DNA of 64,000 bases from Arcuatula senhousia (taxonomy: Eukaryota; Mollusca; Bivalvia; Mytilida; Mytilidae), in assembly GCA_963971305.1 (NCBI GenBank), contig OZ020304.1, positions 36,489,233-36,553,232 of the forward strand. The letters run 5' to 3'. The notes beneath the pieces are model-generated. The model was given only the letters and a program-made list of their open reading frames with translations, searched no databases and was not told where the DNA came from. Of this stretch, positions 1 through 13,100 are shown piece after piece. A program made the position numbers and the translations under genes. Numbering within the stretch: position 1 is the first letter of the stretch; each line of letters begins with the position of its first letter.

Positions 1-28
1 TTGGATGACCCTCTATATCATAGTGTTT

Positions 29-800
29 GTCTCGCTTGCGACGAATGTCGCAAAAGGCGAGACTTAGGTATGGTGATTCCGGCGGCGGCGGCGGCGGCGT
101 CCACAATTGGTTTAAGTTTTTGCTTAAGTCTGTTCTATGTGAACAAGTTATTATGTTACACCATTGATATTTGGTATGCAGTTGCATCAGCATCAGTAAA
201 GGTCAGTTTTAAAAGGATTTCACCTGTATGCTCCTGCAGTTACGGTCTACTGACTGTGAAATTTTACACTGATTTGGTCGAGGTTAACCTTTTTTCTTAC
301 GTCTGTTTTACATGAAGCAGTTATATGGTACACCATTGATATTCGGTATGCACATGCATTAGCATCAGTAGTGAGTACAGTATTTTATCTGTCATGTCTG
401 TATGCTCCTGCAGTCACGGTCTACTGACTTTGAGATTTTACACTTTTTAACGTTTTTACTTATGTCTGTTTTTTTATAAAGCAGTTATGGTTCACCATTT
501 ATATTTTGTATGCATAAGCATCAGAAAAGATCAGTTTAAGGAGGATTTCATCTGTTTGGCTCCTGCAGTCATGGTCTACTGACTTTGAGATTTTATACTC
601 ATTTGGGTATAAATGAACAAGTAATGGTACACCATAGGTATTTGGTGTACAACTTTATTTGCAACTTTATTTGCATCAAAACAGATCAATATCATGAGTA
701 ATTGCCAGTACTGTAGTAGCTTTAAACATTTGCATTTTTTACTGCTTCCATCTGTGACAGGCGAGACATGTCTCTATGTTAACAGTTTATATCTAAGACT
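29..800. repeat. Hairpin-headed dispersed repeat with about 4 tandem cores
   Basis: A near-perfect hairpin (GTCTCGC at 29-35 pairs with GCGAGAC at 57-63, with TTGCGAC/GTCGCAA inside) is followed by a GGC microsatellite (about 79-100). Four degenerate cores of about 165-175 bp then start near 126, 301, 466 and about 600, each with GTCTGTT, a caccattgatatt-like phrase and CTCCTGCAGT. A second GGCGAGAC lies at 760-767. The same head recurs at 5142-5177. It lies in an intron of the BCOR-like gene; the class is unknown and Helitron-like is one possibility. Confidence 0.6.
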
Positions 801-1078
801 AATACATGTAGAACTTTTGATGAAATAAAAAGAGGATTAATAGGTACAATGCTAATATCTTATTACTATTTTTATTTACATGAAATACATAAACATATCA
901 TGCCTATATCAAATTTTGTCAGCAGGATTTTTTTAGCAGATGTGTTCTTCTCTACCTTAAATAGAGTAAAAAGTAAAAGTCGCTGTTTAATTGTCGCTTG
1001 CTTTGATATAGTCAATCTACACGTTTTAGAATTCATTCTTTGTTAAACAAAGTATTCTGTTAATTTTGTATTTTTTAG

Positions 1079-1150
1079 AACAACAGCCTAAGACCAAACA
1101 ACCATTCTGTTAGAAGTAAACCAACAATCACATCAAGCACTAAACGAAAG
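1079..1150 (+). CDS. BCOR: BCOR-like internal exon (72 nt, basic/Ser-Thr-rich)
   Basis: A T-rich tract ending TTTTTTAG precedes it and GTGAGA follows. The 24 codons are open in phase 0 and join in frame to the next exon. The peptide (NNSLRPNN.., ending STKRK) has no recognisable domain. Support is splice signals and frame continuity only, so it is less certain than the ankyrin exons. Further exons must lie upstream of the window. Confidence 0.45.
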
Positions 1151-4100
1151 GTGAGAAGCGTTTGCTACAATGATAAATGGCGATATGACCACAGGGCAAT
1201 TTCATGGAATCCTGGTGCAAATCGAAATGAAAGGGCAACTAAATGTTAACAACATTTCATATATAAAAATCACCATCGATCCAAATCTGATACATGTATA
1301 TGATTAGTTACTATCAACAGGTATTGAACATATGGGCTTGAAATTTGGTCATTTATATCGACCCCCCTACTCTATTATAGCGAGCACAGCTCGTAGTGGA
1401 GAGCTCTACAGCAAGTTCCCACGAAAAAAATGCCTAATGCTGAAATTGATTTTTTTTTTCGTTCGGGTATGCTTCTCACAATTTCACGCGTGCACAATTT
1501 ATACAGGTTCGATGTGAATTTGAAAATAATTACCAATTTTGCTACTCGCCTTCAAAAAATTTTCTATGTAAATATAGAACAAGGAGTAAAAATATTCTGA
1601 TGACAAGGGTTACTTCATTTTTAAAGTAAAAAAAAATTATTCATTTTTTTACATTTTCTTTTTTTTCCGCTCATTCGCCCCAAGTGAACGTGCTAGAAAA
1701 TGAACTGATAAAATAAGAATAACTACGATCAAAACAGTTAACATTTGCGTCAAAAGTGTCACGTCTTTTCAGGAATGGGGGCCTCTAGATCTTATATTCT
1801 GAATTCTTAACGATTTTATTCCTCAATTGAGACGTGGAACTCCGTCATATGAGGGCTTAAAAGAGGATGCATCTGTGATTTTTCATGGTATAGGGGGGGG
1901 GGGGGCTTCTTCAACTCAAAAGGTCAAAGGGACTTGTTACGAAAAAAAAATATCTCTATTTATTAACGTAACAAGTCCCTGTGAAAAGGTATGTAAAAGA
2001 TACAATAATACATTTAGCTGTTCATTGACATCTTATGTTTTTGCTGTGCTCGCATTTAGGCAATGCCTACTTCGTATTACCCATTATAGAATAGGTGGTC
2101 GATGTTTTTATGTTATAGAGTAGGGGGTGATTTTTTAAAAAGTTGATATAAATGTACAAAATTCAAGACCCTGAACGATGTTAAGCCATCAGTTATTGTT
2201 TCATATATGTATCTTTTAAATCGACGCCGATCAGATTTATATCTATTTGCTATCATAGGTATCGAGTAATGTGAGTTCACATCAATCGATATATAAACAA
2301 TGTAAATGATATCAAAAATGCTTCTTTTTGATTCGCACCTGATCTTAGTGTACATGACTAGAAGCAAATTTTATACGACTGCAACATCTTAGGCATTGTA
2401 TTATGTTATGGCGATGCTGTAGTTGTTGTCGTCGTCATCTATTGACATTTTGTTTTTCTTTTATTATGTGGTCGACAATTGTATTTTGAAATTCCAATAT
2501 GATGTTTTTTAACGACTACAGGAAGGGTTCTTGTATTTGGGGTATTTGGTCCCCTAATGCACCAAAGAGGGCCAATTTCGGCAAAGGAAGTTTGAACAAA
2601 ACTTCTGTAGAATGTTTATTTCTCATCCTATTTTGTTAAAAACAAATGATATTTTTTTTTATCTTTAGCCGTTATAATACTACAGGTGATCAAAATGGGA
2701 GTACACCTTAAAAAAACATCTAATTTTTTGTCCGTTTTGTTGTCAGTTTTCACAAAGTGAAAATCCAGATTATGAAATGGTGAATGTCAGGAGGCGGGTG
2801 GCGACGGGGCAAGGGAAATATTTTTCTTAACAGTTTCTCGCAAACTAATTATCAGAGCCTATTGATCTTTGGTATGCAGCATCAGCACGAGGTCCAATAG
2901 GATGGGATTCGATTTTAGAATGTCGGTCATCTAGGTCATGTTTATCGACTTAAGTTAGTTCATTTTTACAATAATTGCCAATGATCATGATGATAGAAAT
3001 TTTCGTTGCAATTTTCTACTTATCCATATATTTCTTTTCCGAGAATAGGGTTATAAAGGGACAAAAATGCGAATTATATGAGTCTGAACATATGGTTTTA
3101 TTCAAGAACTTTTGTCGTTGGCCTACCAATTGTTTTGAAGTTTTAATAATATAGTGCTACTCGTTTGTAAAAGAAGCTTCCTCCTGTATTTAGGGTATAT
3201 TCTAATATTGTTACACTGGGGATCAAACGAGGACCACGCCCCAAAAGAAACTATTTTAATTTGTGGTTCGGTTTTCAAAATCTTTTTTTCATTTGAATCT
3301 TTTTGCAAAATCTCGTTAGTGTTTTAAATCAGATTTGCTATATCTTTTACTGTTTTTTGAGAAAATAGGGTTGGGGGAGCGAAAACATCAATTATAAGAG
3401 TTTAACAATAATTTGTTTCTTCCTTTTCAGGCTGACGAGATAAGACGAAGAGTAAGAGAAAGGAAGGCAAAGGTCCGCCAATCAGGTAAACAAAACCAAT
3501 AATTGAATCTTTTTCTTAATCTGTTAAACATTTTAAAAGAATCTCAAGATATCTGCCAGAAAACACCAGTTACCTGAGGTATTCGCTTTATACTGCGTTT
3601 TAGGTTAATATACATGTAGTGTATCATACTTAAATAAAAAGATGGATAACAAGTCGGGCCACTAACACCAAGGTTCAGGTTCGAATATTGTAAGGCGTGA
3701 AAATTTTAGGAACTAATATTCCGTCCCTTTCTTTACACCACTGGCGAGGATAGTCTCAAGGAACAATGCTAGTCCTTTGGAAAGGACAAAAAAATGCTTG
3801 TCAAGTTTATTGGTAGAGCAATACCCCATGCACTTTAAAGACCACTTTGTAAAGTTCAGTAGTTCAATAGGAGTACGCTCAAATGCCACACTCGCAAACT
3901 GCGAACTGTAGAGGGATATACATAAGCATCAAGCTTGTTTCACAATTCAGGGTAAATAAATAAGTTTAAACCGTAAAAAGATCAGTTTGTGTTGTACATT
4001 GATAAGTTTAAAATATATACAAAATGTGATTGACCCTATACTCAGTTCCTGCCCTACAACTCTCCTTTCAAACAAAACCCAATCTAACGAATTCCTTTTG

Positions 4101-7100
4101 TAAGAATTCAGTGAAAGTCTCACAAGATTTGAAGCTATGTGCACGGCCATAACTGTTAGAATTCCGAAATCGTTTGTTGCCAAAAACCACAAAAAAAGGA
4201 TGGGTCGCCCATCTAGAGGCGAAAAAGAGAAAGTATTTCCGAACCTTTTACTTTATACCTTATTTTGTAGCCAAATGATTGTACTGTTATAAAAGAATGC
4301 TTCTTAATACTTTTGCATACACACAAGTTGGAAAATCGTGTTCAGAATTTTGATTGAAAATTTCACGTTCAAGTGATTTCGCAGCCGGCCACCGGCTTCA
4401 AAACAACAAATTGTGTGTTAATATACTTGAAGACAGTGTTTGCCAATTCTCTGAAAGGTTCCTCACATATGTACATTACTTTGAACAACTAATTTGAATT
4501 TGAAATAATCACTTTAACTCATCTAAAGAAAAACGACCTATGGAAAAGTTATATATATCCTTCCGGGAAGTATAGTCTTGCACGCGGAACCAGGTCCATA
4601 TTTTGTTCAAAAACATTTTTTGTGAACGATTCAAGCTGGTTTCACGTGCAAGACAAACTGAAAAATTAAAAAGACTATAATTTTAGTAGTCAGTAGTTTA
4701 TAAATATGCAAAATATCTGCGTTTTCTTACAATGTTAAAAATCATTTGCGTTGGTTCTTTCGGCCGGTTTTTCACAGAGTGAAAAATCCAGGTTATAAAA
4801 TGGTGAATGTCGGGCGGCGGGCGGGCGGGGAAAGAAATCTTCGTAACAGTTTTCTCAGCAACTACTAATCGCAGCCATTTGAGATTTGGTATTCAGCATC
4901 AGGGTGGGAATTCATAACTTGGGATACAATTTCAGGTTTGTTGCTCATCTACTTCCTGTTTACCGACCTTAATGGTCAAAAGTAGAAAATTTTCGTTACC
5001 GTTTTCTCAGCAACTACTAATCACAGCCATTTGATATTTGATATACAGCTTCAGGGTGGGGTCCCACAACGATTTCAGGCCTGTCACTCGTCTACTTCCT
5101 GTTTAACGAAATCAAGCCATTTCTGTCTTTGACCAATTTTTGTCTCGGCTACGACAAATAGTCACAGAAGGCGAGACATATGTATAACTTTCCGGCGGCG
5201 GTTGCGACGTTGTAAACTTCTTTGTAAGACTTTTGTGGAAAATGAATTGCTTGAAAATGTATAATAGCTAGGCATATTTGGTATACAGACAGTTCAGGTT
5301 ATGGTCTACACAACTGTCACCATGCCGTGTGACCTTGATCCCAGTTTTCCGCTCTAATGACTTTGTGAATATAGGTTTTTTAGGCTGTAAACGTATTTTC
5401 AAGATTTTTGTGAAAAATGAAGTACTTGAAAAGTAAAATAGCTAGACATCTGATATTTGGTATACGGACAATTCAGGTTATGGTCTACGCAATTATCATC
5501 ATGCTGTGTGACCTTGACCCCCATTTTAACGCTTCAGTGATTTTGTGAACTTAGGTCTTTTTTTCAGACTGAAAACATTTTTGTAAAACTTTTGTGGAAA
5601 ATGAATTTCTTCAAAAAAGTATAATAGCGAGGCATCTGATCTTTAGGATATCCATGAATAAAATTTTTTTGGTGATCTGACCTTGACCTCATTTTTATAC
5701 TAAATGACTGTTAAAATTGGTTTTTGTGTGTGTGTGTGTGTGTGTGTTCAGTTTTATGTTAAGTCTGTTTCTAAATGACTATTAAATCTAGATTCAATTT
5801 GGTTGGTCCACAAGAAAATGTCGAGAATTTATGAAGGAATAGTGAAAAAAAAAGGTATTCCTAGACGTACTTTAATGTAACTCTTGTTTATAACATAAAT
5901 TGAGCTTTTATAATTTTCAAAAAATATAAACATGATAAACATCTACCTTTCCAACAAGACATTTTGTGATAGAATTTACATATTTTTATGCCCGGCATCG
6001 ACATGTCAGGGAGCATTAAGTTTTACTCATGTCCGTCCATCCGTATGAATTTCCGTCAAGCTTTTCTCAGAAACCATTCAAGAGAATGATTTGAAACTTT
6101 GTAGGATGGGTCAGTATGACACACTGTACGTCCTTAGTGATTCTTAGACCTGTCGGTCATCTAATTCCTGTTTGGGACTTAGGCCGAGTGAAAATATGTG
6201 AACATGACTATGCAAATTTCCGTCAAATTTTTCTCAGGAACCGTACATTAGAATAATTTGAAACTTGGTAGGATGGTTCAGTATGATAAACTGTACGTCC
6301 TATAGAAATTTTCATCCCTGTCGGACATCTACTTCCTGTTTGGGACTTAGGCCATTGTGAAAATATGTGAACATGACTGTGATAATTTATGTCAAGCTTT
6401 TCTCAGGAATGATTTGAAACTTGGTAGTATGATTCAGTAGTCCTTAGAAACTTTCAGATATGTCAGGCTTCTAGTTTCTGTTAAGGGCCAGCGGGGGGGG
6501 GGGGCATCTGTGTCCGGTATCAAGACACCTCGGTACCTGGTCACTTCGGACGCATTCCTTCTTTATTATTTTTGACTTTAATGGAGGGCCGAAAAGGAGT
6601 CTTATCCCAACCCATCCTTTAAATGTTAAAATTAAGAAAATAAAGGTGGAGAAAGGGTGATAATAAATCATATTTGGTTTTATTTATGTTTTGTTAAGCT
6701 TAATTTATAAACTGTTTTTGCAGTTTATACAAATGCAAAAAATATTTGTCAACATATTTCGCCCTCAATGCAAAATTTGATACATTACAAAATCTTTTTT
6801 TTTTCACTTCAGGTTCAAATGGCATATCAATCAGCCAAATTAGCAGACTGCATAATTCTCCAAAACGTTTCCAAGACTTTGAGCCAGAAGTTCTAAATAC
6901 AAGAACTAGAAGGAAATCAGGTTTGAATTACATAATAAAGATGAAACACAAAGTGCTGTAGTGGGTTCATAAAGATTACTTTTGTCAAGCTGTATATGCT
7001 TTTTGGTCACAAAATCATTAGATTTGAATCAAAATAATTGGAGGATAGAAAAAATCGAAAGCTAATTATTTGAACCATGAAAGTTCAAAAGGAGAAGTAA

Positions 7101-10100
7101 AATTTCGAATTAGGATTGAAATGTCAGAAAAAAAATATAAAATTACACGTCAGAAACACCATATGTTTTTGATTGCCCCCTTTTTGTCCTCCGCCACAAC
7201 CCGACGCGGGACATGCCTGGCGTCCGTCGGTTCGGTTCTTCACATGTTTGTCCATCTTGTGCTTCCCACCGTCACACTTTTTTTCGTAACAAACATAGCC
7301 AATATTAATCCTAGGCTTTTGATATTTGGTATGCAGTTTCAGGCCTAGGAGGGGTCTCATACGTTTCCAGGTCTGTCGCTTACCTACTTCCTGTTTAACG
7401 AGCTGAGTTTAAAGGTAAAAAATTGAAAAAAAACATTCGTTACAGATTTCTCAACTACTATTGTTCATAGGCTTATGATATTTGGTTTGGAGCTTCAGGT
7501 AACGGTCTCATATGGTAGGATGCGTTTCAAGATCTGTCGCTTACTTACTTCCTGTTAAATCGGCTGACTTAGAATTTTTAAGGGTCAAAAATCGAAAAAA
7601 TTTCGTAACAGATGTCTCTTCTGCTGTTTTTCGTAAGCTTTTGATATTTGGAATTGAGCTTCAGGTAGAGGTCTCATGGTGGGATTCGTTTTAGGTCTGT
7701 CGCTTACCCGCTTTCTCTTTAATGAGCTGACAGAATTTTTTAAAGTTCAAAAATGGAAAATTTTCGACAGATTTCTTAGCTAATATTGTTCGTAGGCTTT
7801 TGATATTTGGCATGGAGCTTCTGGTAGAGGTCTCATATGGTGGGATGTGTTTCAAAGTATTTGGTTTTCCTTTTTATTCTGTATAGCAACAAGGCTTAAA
7901 TATTTGTCGATCGGCGGGGGACCCAGGAATTCTATTCTTGTTAACACTGGTGATTATAAACAGGAAGTGGTTTTCTGAAACTGAAGTGGTCCAAAAGTGC
8001 CATTAAGGTTCACAGTACCGACTACCTTTCTAAAATGAAGCATGTGTTTAAAATCAAGTGCATGCTTAACGTATGATTGCATCAATCGTCAAGAATTTTA
8101 CAGAGAGCTTACTGCCTAAAGCAGGTTTTTTTTTCAACTTACCTAATGGATGTTGGGCTTGGATTAACGACAAGATACATGGTATAAATGAGATATACAT
8201 AAACTATTATAGAGAAAATGATCTTGTGCATCATTACATACGCAAATATCTAATTTAAATCTAAAAATTGTACGCATTCTCTTGTAAGCCTATTTATTTG
8301 TGATATGCTGTTTGAAAAGTATAAAGTAAAAAGGTGGCTTTTTATCATTGACATACTTGACTTGAATGATTTCACTTCGTCTGAGGGAAGACAAAGGGCT
8401 ACTACAAATCCTTTCCAACCTGCTCTGTCCTTTGCCCGTGTCTTTGCCTCATTTAAAGTCATCTCAATCCCCAGTTATTGTCACTGTGGGTTCCACTCAT
8501 AAGCTTATGATGCTGTCATTATCTTTGTTTGACACTAAATGATTTGACCTTATACTAAAATGTATGAATAATATTAAAAAAATAAAAGTGCATTTTATTT
8601 GTAAATTTAGCAGGAAGAAGAGGTTACCACAGAAATGAAGCGTATGAAAAAGAGCTGTGGAGGGACGAAAATCGAAGAGCGTTTCGGAATCGTCTGCGTG
8701 CTCGAAAGTTTAAAAAGGGATTTGGTAATACATCAAATACAATTCCTGACTTGAAGGACAAGGAAAGCATAGTGCCAATAGCAGAATCGCTAGATGAACA
8801 AACTAATAATGAGATAGACGACAGTGGTACATGGGAAGTTAAAAACACAAGCACAAAGTTGCGAAATGGTAAAAGCAAAGGAATGAGCATGAAAATTCTT
8901 TTTAAGCCCCCAGAAGAAAGGCTATTCAGACGACGTATACGAAGACGAGGGAAAATTCGTTATGGATTAAGGAAAACCATTTCCGCGCCTTCTAATCTTA
9001 TAGCCCAATATCAACGACATATATATGAAGAGATTGGTGACCCTCAAGCAAAACCACATTTCTCTGGTGAAGAGGTGAGGAAATGCTTAAATATTAGATG
9101 AAATCCTGTCTGTTAAACACAGACGGGATATCACAGAGGGGTGGAAATAAATCAACAGATATAAAAAAAAACATAAAAAATAAATCTAACGACTAGGAGT
9201 ATAGTTGTGCCGAAAACTTAGAAATTTGATATTCATAACTTTGTGGGAAATATAGCTTTTGAACTTTTAATTTTCCAGGAAATCCTCATAAATCATTATT
9301 TCCGCTCCACTCATTTGAAACTACTATAGCAAACGCAACTTACGAATTGGTACATATATATTACCAGGAAATGACATGATATAATGATGAATCAATGTAC
9401 ATGCATGACATATATCGTGTACAAATGGTATTGAATAAAGCATAATTTATCAATAAGAAGAAATTATTTAGATGCCAATTAGAATGTACCTATGATTGGA
9501 AACATAACATTAAAAATGAACACTATTACATAATGATTATGTATCTGTAAAGAAAAGATTTTTTTCTTTAATCTACATAAACCGAACGACCAATAAAAGG
9601 AATCATGTTGGGAACTTAAAACCAAAGCTTCATCAAGCATTTGATTAGAATTTGTAGGTCGTTTAACAACAATTTTTTTATATTAATGCACGTTTTTTTT
9701 TTCATATTGAAAGTCCCATATTGTTCCAAGACTTCCATACCAGGTCGAGGCGTGAGCCGAACCATTATATGGGTGGAGGTTTGAAATTTGACTCTGTGTC
9801 ATAATATCTTTATTACATAATTTCCACTGAGGACTTTAAATGCTATATATATTTACTTAATTTAATAATTTTTTTATATCCATAAGTGTATGTTACAGTT
9901 TTACAATTTTTCAAAATAAGTATTGGATGTTTTATTGCGGTTTTAAATAATTTGCTTAATCTGCAGATCAATACAGGTAAGTTTTTAAAGGGAGTTTATG
10001 ACCTCATGTGCATGTGAGGCCTTGGTATGGATAATTTAGCCCTCTCTGGCAAGCGCGCGAGGTCTTGATATTGATATCAGGTCTCTGGTTTATCTATGGC

Positions 10101-13100
10101 TTGGGCACTTGCGGCTGTTTTTTCGGAGAGAATCACATATACAAAAGTTAAATATGTGATAAATACATGTACATTGTATTTATAACATTAATTACAGGTT
10201 GAATATTCCCAATATGAATATGATCACAGTGATGCATATGGGCATTGTTTTTCTACATCTCATATGCCAATTTTACCAGAGGTGAAGAAACTTAGTGTTT
10301 GCAAAGATACAGGGGAAACAATTCTACATAGAGCAGCACGGATGGGCCATGAGGTATAACAGATTTCAAAAGCTTAAGACTGACATTATCCAATGCAAAT
10401 GAAAAGTTATTTAAAATTCTCAATGAATATTAAGAATTAGTTTTCTTTGTCCATACACCTCTGAGTTAAGATTCCGTCAATACAAATTTATGCTATTGTT
10501 TATAAGCCAAAATGCTATTTTGCATATCTATGGAAGCAATACACTTTCAGTGATTAAACATAATAAACAATTTCATAATAAAGGCAGTGTTAAATTATTT
10601 ATCAAAAGAGAATTACATAACGTTTTGTAAGGTTTTTATCAAGTTTACATTTTAATCTGGATTATGACGTGAATACACAAAATACCTCGATGCAAAAATT
10701 GAAGTAATACATGTACAACATATAAATTAAAAGTTCTTTTTGAAGTCTCGTTTTGTTTTCAGGAAGTTGCACTTTCTTACCTTCAAACGGGATTGGTCGA
10801 TGTGAATGTAAAGGATAATGCAGGGTACACACCCCTGCATGAAAGCTGTGTCAATGGAAATATGGTCATTGCTAGAACGCTTTTATCCTATGGAGCAGAG
10901 GTGAATTGTGCTTCTCAAGATGGGATAAGGTAATCCCTTGTTGTTAACACTATTATAATGTAATAATTGGATTAGCTTTAATATGTATTTCTGCTGTCTT
11001 TTTAGATTTGATATTTGAATATCTTCATGCTCCACCTACGAAAGTAGAGTTTGGGTGTATCCGTTAGTGTGTCCCAGATCTAGTTTGTTACTTTTCCCTG
11101 AAGAAACTAATTTATATCATCTTGAACTTTTTACAAAACTTTAAATCAAAACTGGAATTATTGCCCTAGTGAAAGTCATTAAAATCATTTTTGTCTGTTA
11201 ACAAATATCATATGAAGGTTCATTTCGTATTTTTGTAATTTTTGTAGGCCAATTCACGATGCAGTTGACAACGACTTTGTTTCTTTAGTGAGACTTTTGT
11301 TATCATATGGTGCCGACCCCACTATTTCAACTTATGGAGGAAAAACACCCTTAAAAATAGCACATTCACAGAACATGAGATCCCTTATTGAAGGTATTCT
11401 TTTGTTACATTATATTTGTGTAATTGGTTTATTTACTTATAGCAACACCTTTGCTGTTTTAATTCATCTAATTTTTGGTTGTCTAAAAATTAATATGATT
11501 TAGGCATTGCCTAGCTTCGAGCACTGCATAATTATTCAATTTTTGTCCCCGCCACAAGGCGAAGAGAGGACATAGAAATGCCAGTGTCCGTCCGTGTGTT
11601 TGTTCGTCCATCCGTCAGTCACACTTTTTGTCCCTAACCCCAACGCGACGGAGGGACCTAGTAATGGTCTTCGTCCGTCCATGCGTCCGTCCGTCACTTT
11701 TTTGTGAGCGCAACTTCTCTGAGACCGATCAACGGGTTTTGATGAAATTTGATAGGATTGTTTGTCATAATATGTAGTTGATAATATCGCACCGCCATTT
11801 TGATTCAACACATTTAATGGGAGTTATGGGACTTTACTATTATTGTTCATTTTTTGTCATAGGAACACTTTGTGAGCACAGATTTTGATGAAATTTTGTA
11901 TGATTGCATGTTTGTCATGAAATGCAGGTAATCATATCACAATGCAATTTTAATTCTTCAAATTTTGGTAAATTTCAAACTCTAATGCAGCAGCGGGGGC
12001 CATTGGCTACGTGTAGCAATCTTGTTTGTAACAGTTTTCTCAGCAACTATTTATCATAGGCTTTCGATATTTGGTATGCAGCTTCAGGTAGGGGTTCCAT
12101 ATGCTGGGATGTATTTTCAGATCATCTACTTCCTGTTAAAAGAGCCAACTAAGATTTTTCCCACTCAACGGGCGGGGGACCTAGAATATGTTTTTGTCTT
12201 CATTTGAAAGGAAAAGAGGAAGAAATGTTTAAACTTGATAATCAAAATGTCTTTTTTTAAATACTCAAGTTTAATTTTAGCAAACAAGCTGTACATTCTG
12301 TGGTTGATTATGAAAAGGCGCCTATGAGCACTATTTTGTTCCAAATTTTGAATAATTACAATGACAATATTTCCTTTGTTGATATGCAATGTACAAAAAT
12401 TAATGAAAAGCGCAAATAAATTACGTTGCTAGTAAATATTTTCCCCACTGATATTTAAAAAATTCTTCCATGTTGTAAAACACAAAATATATTTTTTGAA
12501 GTGATATTAATATGGTGTAGGCTTTAGCCTAAAATTGGACGAGGTCAAAAATAAGAAAAGAATAAGAAAAATAAAAATTTGAGTAATGTCAATGATTAAA
12601 AGCCCCTTCTTTTATTTTAGTCTAAGATTTTAATCACCCAGGACAACCATGAGATTTACATCTTGTTAAAAAAATACCTTGGATCAATAATTATGCAAAC
12701 TTAAAATTAATGTTTTGCAAATACCGTCCAAATATTTGTGGACAACACTAACGGGGACGAATTAACTTCTTCATTACGTCATTTCCCTGTCAGAGAATTT
12801 TGCGCTTCAGTAAACAAACAAAATGTCAACATTAATCCAGTCAGGTTTTGAAGTTTTTCGGTGTCTATTTAATGCGTCATTTTCGAGTTCATTGCTTTTC
12901 CGGAAAAATCCCTCAATTACACAGAAATTATCACGTGACTTTACCAGTTTGTGAGTCAAACTGGTTTGCTGCCATGTAGACTTATTCAAAAGTGATTGTG
13001 AGATCATCAAAACAATAACATCTCTATGAAAGGTAAATACTTCAATTGAATGAAGAAATATTCTTACGTGCATAGAAATATTGTCAAAATTGAAGATTCT

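Noticed and set aside
849..1046. 65-codon + strand frame before the first BCOR-like exon
   Set aside because: No splice-phase agreement, AT-driven composition and no similarity recognised.
11394..11503. Extension of the ankyrin exon to the stop at 11503
   Set aside because: A good donor (GTATTC) at 11394 and the matching linker exon at 14660 show the extension is intronic.
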